Assembly (NCBI GenBank): GCA_017962145.1
Contig: JAGCVX010000028.1
Location: 1-64,000 of the forward strand
Direction: 5' to 3'
Length of the DNA stretch: 64,000 bases
DNA from: Clostridiales bacterium
GTDB taxonomy: Bacteria > Bacillota > Clostridia > Saccharofermentanales > Saccharofermentanaceae
Shown: piece by piece, positions 60,806 through 64,000 of the stretch
How positions within the stretch are numbered: the first letter of the stretch is position 1
Layout: each line of letters opens with the position of its first letter
Position numbers and translations under genes: made by a program
Notes under the pieces: generated by a model
Seen by the model: the letters and a program-made list of their open reading frames with translations, nothing else
Told to the model about the DNA's origin: nothing
Database searches by the model: none

Positions 60806-62677
60806 ATGGACAGCGAAAATCAAGATAATCAACCACAAGACCAGTCTTTCATAGAAAGATTTGTAGATTCGAGTCTTCATACCGGCACGGAGCAAAACCA
60901 TGCCGCGCTTAAAATCGTGCTGTTTGTTCTGGCGTATGTCGGATTCGCAGCACTCAATCCGATGGTGGCTTTCGTACCGCAGCTTAACTTCCTGACGCCG
61001 GTTCGCGGTATCTTCTCCATGATCCAGCTTATGCTTTCCGTTCTGATCGTACAGTCTCTTCAGACGAAGGGCTATCGTGCGGTCGTTGTTGTCACGATCC
61101 TGCAGCTGGTCGCGACACTTTTCGTATATCTTCGTTTCAACGACCAGTTCGCGATCAATGGTCTGGTCTCGACGATCCTGGGCCTGGTGATCGTAACGAT
61201 CGTTATGGGATATAACCATAAGATCGCAGTCGAGATCGAAAAGGTCGAGTCAAAAACACAGGCACTCGAAAAAGCCAATGGCGATCTTCGTCTTCGTGAA
61301 GAAGAGACCAAGCGTCAGAATTCCCTTCTTACGGAATATAACCGTGCCATGAAAGAAAACGAGGAAAGACTCTATCAGATGAATCACTACGATACACTGA
61401 CCGGTCTTCCGAACCGCGTGAAGATCACAGACCGTATGGATCTTCTGATCAGTCTTCTGTCTCATAAGAAGATGCCGTTTGCCCTGATCTACATCGATCT
61501 GGATAATTTCAAAGCCATCAACGACAGTGTCGGACATAAAGTCGGAGATCTCCTTTTGCAGGCAGTCAGCTCCCGCCTTATGACGATCATCGATCAGGAC
61601 GACATGCTCGGCAGATGGGGTGGCGACAAGTTCGTACTCATCGTGCAGCGTCAGTTCTCGGACGAAGAGATGCTGACCTATGTCGAGAAGATCCGCGATT
61701 CTTTTGACATGCCGTTTGTGATCGAAGATGCAGAATATAAGACGACCGCGAGCTTTGGTATCGCGATCTTCCCGCAGGACGGTGTCACGTCTTCCGAACT
61801 GATCAAGTGCGCCGAGACTGCCATGTACAAGGCAAAAGAATATGGTAAGAATATGGTGCAGTTCTTCCGAAAAGAAATGAAGGACGACATCATGCGCAAG
61901 ATCAAGTATGAGAGCCGTCTCTTAAGCGCGATCAAGAACAATGAACTGTATCTTTGCTTCCAGCCGCAGTATGACATGAAGGAAAGAAAACTTCGCGGAT
62001 TTGAGGCACTGTGCCGCTGGAATTCCGAAAAGTTCGGCGAAGTCAGTCCGTCTGAATTTATCCCGGTTGCCGAGTCCGTCGGCTTTATCGTTCCGCTGGG
62101 CGAGTGGGTCCTCGAACAGGCCTGCCGTACTCTGATGCGCATCCAGGAACAATACAACTGGGAAGGCGTCATGTCCGTCAATATCTCGGCTGTACAGCTG
62201 ATGTCCCCGATGTTCATGCAGTCTGTCCGCCGCATCATCACCCGTACCCAGATCGACCCGAAATATCTCGAGTTCGAAGTTACGGAATCCGTCATGGTAT
62301 CGAACGTAGACTACGCCATCAAGATCTTAAAGGAGATTGCCGACATGGGTATCTCGGTCGCACTCGATGACTTCGGTACCGGTTATTCTTCTTTGAATTA
62401 TCTCAAGCAGCTTCCGATCCATGTACTTAAGATCGATAAGTCTTTCGTCGATGAACTGCCGCTGAAACAGAACCAGCGTCTCATGGTCGGTTCCATCATC
62501 GGTCTGGTTCACCAGATGCATATCCACGTTGTCGCAGAAGGTGTCGACGACCGTCGTCAGCTCGATATCCTCACCAAGTACAGCTGCGATTATGTACAGG
62601 GTCATATCTGGGGACGCCCGGTCATCGAAAACGAGATCGAAAAGCTTTTCGCCCCGAAAACAACTGCCGAAAGTTAA
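60806..62677 (+). CDS. Membrane GGDEF/EAL protein with degenerate GGDEF
   Basis: 623 residues. N-terminal part has four to five membrane segments (about 35-140), then a coiled coil (about 147-190), GGDEF domain (about 195-360) and EAL domain (about 370-615). The active-site motif of the first is RWGGDKF (272-276), with Lys in place of the catalytic Glu, so cyclase activity is unlikely. The EAL domain keeps EAL (400-402), NISAVQL, EVTES and DDFGTGYSSL, so c-di-GMP phosphodiesterase activity is expected, perhaps with GTP sensing by the GGDEF part. GGGGG lies upstream of ATG 60806. Upstream 217 bases show no clear promoter beyond an AT-rich patch. Confidence 0.93.
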   Translation: MDSENQDNQPQDQSFIERFVDSSLHTGTEQNHAALKIVLFVLAYVGFAALNPMVAFVPQLNFLTPVRGIFSMIQLMLSVLIVQSLQTKGYRAVVVVTILQLVATLFVYLRFNDQFAINGLVSTILGLVIVTIVMGYNHKIAVEIEKVESKTQALEKANGDLRLREEETKRQNSLLTEYNRAMKENEERLYQMNHYDTLTGLPNRVKITDRMDLLISLLSHKKMPFALIYIDLDNFKAINDSVGHKVGDLLLQAVSSRLMTIIDQDDMLGRWGGDKFVLIVQRQFSDEEMLTYVEKIRDSFDMPFVIEDAEYKTTASFGIAIFPQDGVTSSELIKCAETAMYKAKEYGKNMVQFFRKEMKDDIMRKIKYESRLLSAIKNNELYLCFQPQYDMKERKLRGFEALCRWNSEKFGEVSPSEFIPVAESVGFIVPLGEWVLEQACRTLMRIQEQYNWEGVMSVNISAVQLMSPMFMQSVRRIITRTQIDPKYLEFEVTESVMVSNVDYAIKILKEIADMGISVALDDFGTGYSSLNYLKQLPIHVLKIDKSFVDELPLKQNQRLMVGSIIGLVHQMHIHVVAEGVDDRRQLDILTKYSCDYVQGHIWGRPVIENEIEKLFAPKTTAES

Positions 62678-62815
62678 GAAAAGCCCCTGTTAGGTCATAG
62701 GAGTTTGCTTTTTCTTGCGCTTTTTTGCCTTTCTCCCGTTCACTCGTTCCTTTTTAAAATCTTTGGGTGTATGCTAGTGCCATTGTAAACTGCAATATTA
62801 TGCGGAGGTTTTCAT

Positions 62816-64000
62816 ATGGCAATGAAGCTTGCATTTTCAACACTGGCATGCCCTGAATGGTCCTGGAAGGATATCTATCCGATGGCCCATGACCTTGGCT
62901 ATGCAGGTATCGAGATCCGCGGACTGGGTGAGGAGATCACTGCGTCCCATGCGAAACCGTTCCTTCCGTCGGAAGTGGACCGTACGATGGAAAACCTTAA
63001 AAAGCTAGGTCTGGAGATCCCCTGTTTCTCCTCTAACTGTGTACTGGCATACGAAGACGGAGCAAAGATCGCTCCGTCCGAGATCGGTGAATATGTTGCA
63101 CTGGCAAATAAGTGCGGTGCGAAATACGTTCGTATCCTTGCGGATGCGCATCCGGCACCGGAAGGTGAAGTGGATGACAGCAAGATCGTGTCGATCCTGA
63201 AGGATCTGGCTCCGCTCTGCGAAGGAAAAGATGTCACACTCCTCGTTGAGACAAACGGTGTGTATGCCGATACAGCCCGTCTGAGAAAGCTGATCGAATC
63301 TGTTGATTCTCCTTTCGTAAAAGTTCTGTGGGACGTACATCACCCGTTCCGTTATTTCGGCGAGTCCGTCGAGACAACATGGGCAAATGTCGGTGAGTAT
63401 GTCTGCTACATCCACGTAAAAGATTCCATCAAGGAAGAAGACGGTTCCATCGCGTATCGTCTGCCGGGTCACGGTGATCTTCCGCTGGAAGCGCTTTTCG
63501 AGCTGCTCGATAAGAACGGCTACGACGGATTCGTATCCCTCGAGTGGGTCAAGCGCTGGGCGAAGGAGATCGAGAGTGCCGCGATCGTATTCCCGCAGTT
63601 CATCAACTTCGTAAGAACATGGGAAAAGACCAAGGGCACAAAGAAGGTCATCGAGCCTTCCAAGAAAGAGACAAAGGCACAGCTTCGTCCGGAGGCTCCG
63701 ATCGAGGTCGTTCCTTCCAACATTAAATATGTAGAAAAAGGCAAGGGTCAGAGAATGTTCGAAAAGGATGTTCTCGTTGAGATGACATTCGGTCAGATGC
63801 TCGACAAGGTTGCAACCGAGTTCCCGGATCAGACCGCGTTTGCCTACACGATGCGTGACTATACAAGAACATACAGCGAGTTCAGAGATGACGTTGACCG
63901 CGTTTCCAAGATGCTCATGGCGATGGGCGTCAAGAAGGATTCCCACGTTGCTCTCTGGGCAACCAACCGTCCGCAGTGGTTCCTGACATTCTGGGCCTGC
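62816..64000 (+). CDS. TIM-barrel (xylose isomerase-like) / acyl-CoA synthetase fusion (partial)
   Basis: The frame from ATG 62816 (GGAGG upstream) is open to the window end: 395 residues so far. Residues 1-270 are an AP-endonuclease-2/xylose-isomerase-like barrel (KLAFSTLACPEWSWKDIYPMAHDLGYAGIEIRG, VLWDVHHPFRYFGES, YIHVKDSIKEEDG, GFVSLEWVKRW) with likely metal ligands E, D, H and E. A linker (EPSKKETKAQLRPEAPIEV) joins it to the start of an AMP-binding enzyme from about 322 (EMTFGQMLDKVATEFPDQTAFAY... RTYSEFRDDVDRVSKMLMAMGVKKDSHVALWATNRPQWF). The barrel may make or epimerise the acid the ligase then activates. The A3 and A10 motifs lie beyond the window. Confidence 0.85.
   Translation, partial: MAMKLAFSTLACPEWSWKDIYPMAHDLGYAGIEIRGLGEEITASHAKPFLPSEVDRTMENLKKLGLEIPCFSSNCVLAYEDGAKIAPSEIGEYVALANKCGAKYVRILADAHPAPEGEVDDSKIVSILKDLAPLCEGKDVTLLVETNGVYADTARLRKLIESVDSPFVKVLWDVHHPFRYFGESVETTWANVGEYVCYIHVKDSIKEEDGSIAYRLPGHGDLPLEALFELLDKNGYDGFVSLEWVKRWAKEIESAAIVFPQFINFVRTWEKTKGTKKVIEPSKKETKAQLRPEAPIEVVPSNIKYVEKGKGQRMFEKDVLVEMTFGQMLDKVATEFPDQTAFAYTMRDYTRTYSEFRDDVDRVSKMLMAMGVKKDSHVALWATNRPQWFLTFWAC

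Overview
The window looks like a chromosomal segment of an anaerobic, Gram-positive (Firmicutes) bacterium, most likely a gut or rumen member of the Clostridia. The signs are a CIRCE heat-shock operator, two T-box leaders, a desulfoferrodoxin, many lipoproteins, and secreted or cytoplasmic plant-sugar enzymes (GH51, GH3, GH36). DUF4214/leucine-rich repeat proteins of the kind common in Saccharofermentans-like and other ruminal Clostridia are also present. The lineage is inference; no rRNA is present to test it. Most of the sequence is moderately GC-rich with many GAT/ATC/GTC codons. Two stretches (about 36.8-40.1 kb and 50.2-53.5 kb) are clearly more AT-rich and look acquired.

Layout. 0-3.5 kb: the end of one DUF4214 protein, then a paralogous LRR/EF-hand/DUF4214 lipid- or wall-exported protein. 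3.6-5 kb: CIRCE-controlled Hsp20 and a DUF937 protein. 4.9-9.4 kb (minus): GH51 arabinofuranosidase with a MATE exporter, and a second MATE protein. 9.4-11.5 kb (minus): two COG0523 (CobW-type) metallochaperone GTPases, one with a huge His-rich loop and one fused to a YcgQ/DUF1980-like domain. 11.7-14.6 kb: a decayed mgtC, a GH3 lipoprotein and a zinc-ribbon membrane protein. 14.7-17.5 kb (minus): a fused HTH-cupin-acyl-CoA synthetase behind an isoleucine-type T-box. 17.7-21.9 kb: a tightly overlapping operon of lipoprotein, GH36 alpha-galactosidase, VTT membrane protein and ComB-like phosphatase. 21.9-29.3 kb (minus): an orphan solute-binding lipoprotein, HtrA protease and CarB. 29.5-34 kb: mgtE behind a leader with a Cys-rich small ORF, then a T-box(Asn)-asnS-asnA operon. 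34-36.8 kb: a two-component system plus a hypothetical. 36.8-40 kb (minus, AT-rich): a DUF4417/toxin-like/immunity-like cassette and an HTH-ImmA/PIN-like pair. 40.2-45.8 kb: esterase lipoprotein, glycerol-1-phosphate dehydrogenase with a HAD phosphatase, and an ABC exporter. 45.8-50.1 kb: desulfoferrodoxin, a two-part lipoprotein gene that may be frameshifted, a serpin lipoprotein and an HTH regulator. 50.2-53.4 kb (AT-rich): a second DUF4417/HNH-toxin-like/immunity-like cassette and a divergent 442-residue unknown. 53.4-57.1 kb (minus): two Nudix hydrolases, a 2H phosphoesterase, a MerR-methyltransferase fusion, tRNA-Arg(CCG) and Dtd. 57.2-60.6 kb: DUF1846, DUF4190 and DUF2752 proteins and a HAD hydrolase. 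60.8-64 kb: a GGDEF/EAL protein and, running off the end, a TIM-barrel/acyl-CoA-synthetase fusion.

The two points I would follow first are as follows. (1) The acyl-CoA synthetase is preceded by a complete T-box whose specifier, calibrated on the asnS T-box in the same window, reads AUC (Ile). This ties the enzyme to isoleucine starvation and suggests a role in making isoleucine from 2-methylbutyrate by reductive carboxylation. (2) Two independent three-gene cassettes share the order DUF4417, a toxin-domain-like protein with no secretion module, and a small immunity-like protein, with overlapping genes. This looks like an undescribed conflict system.
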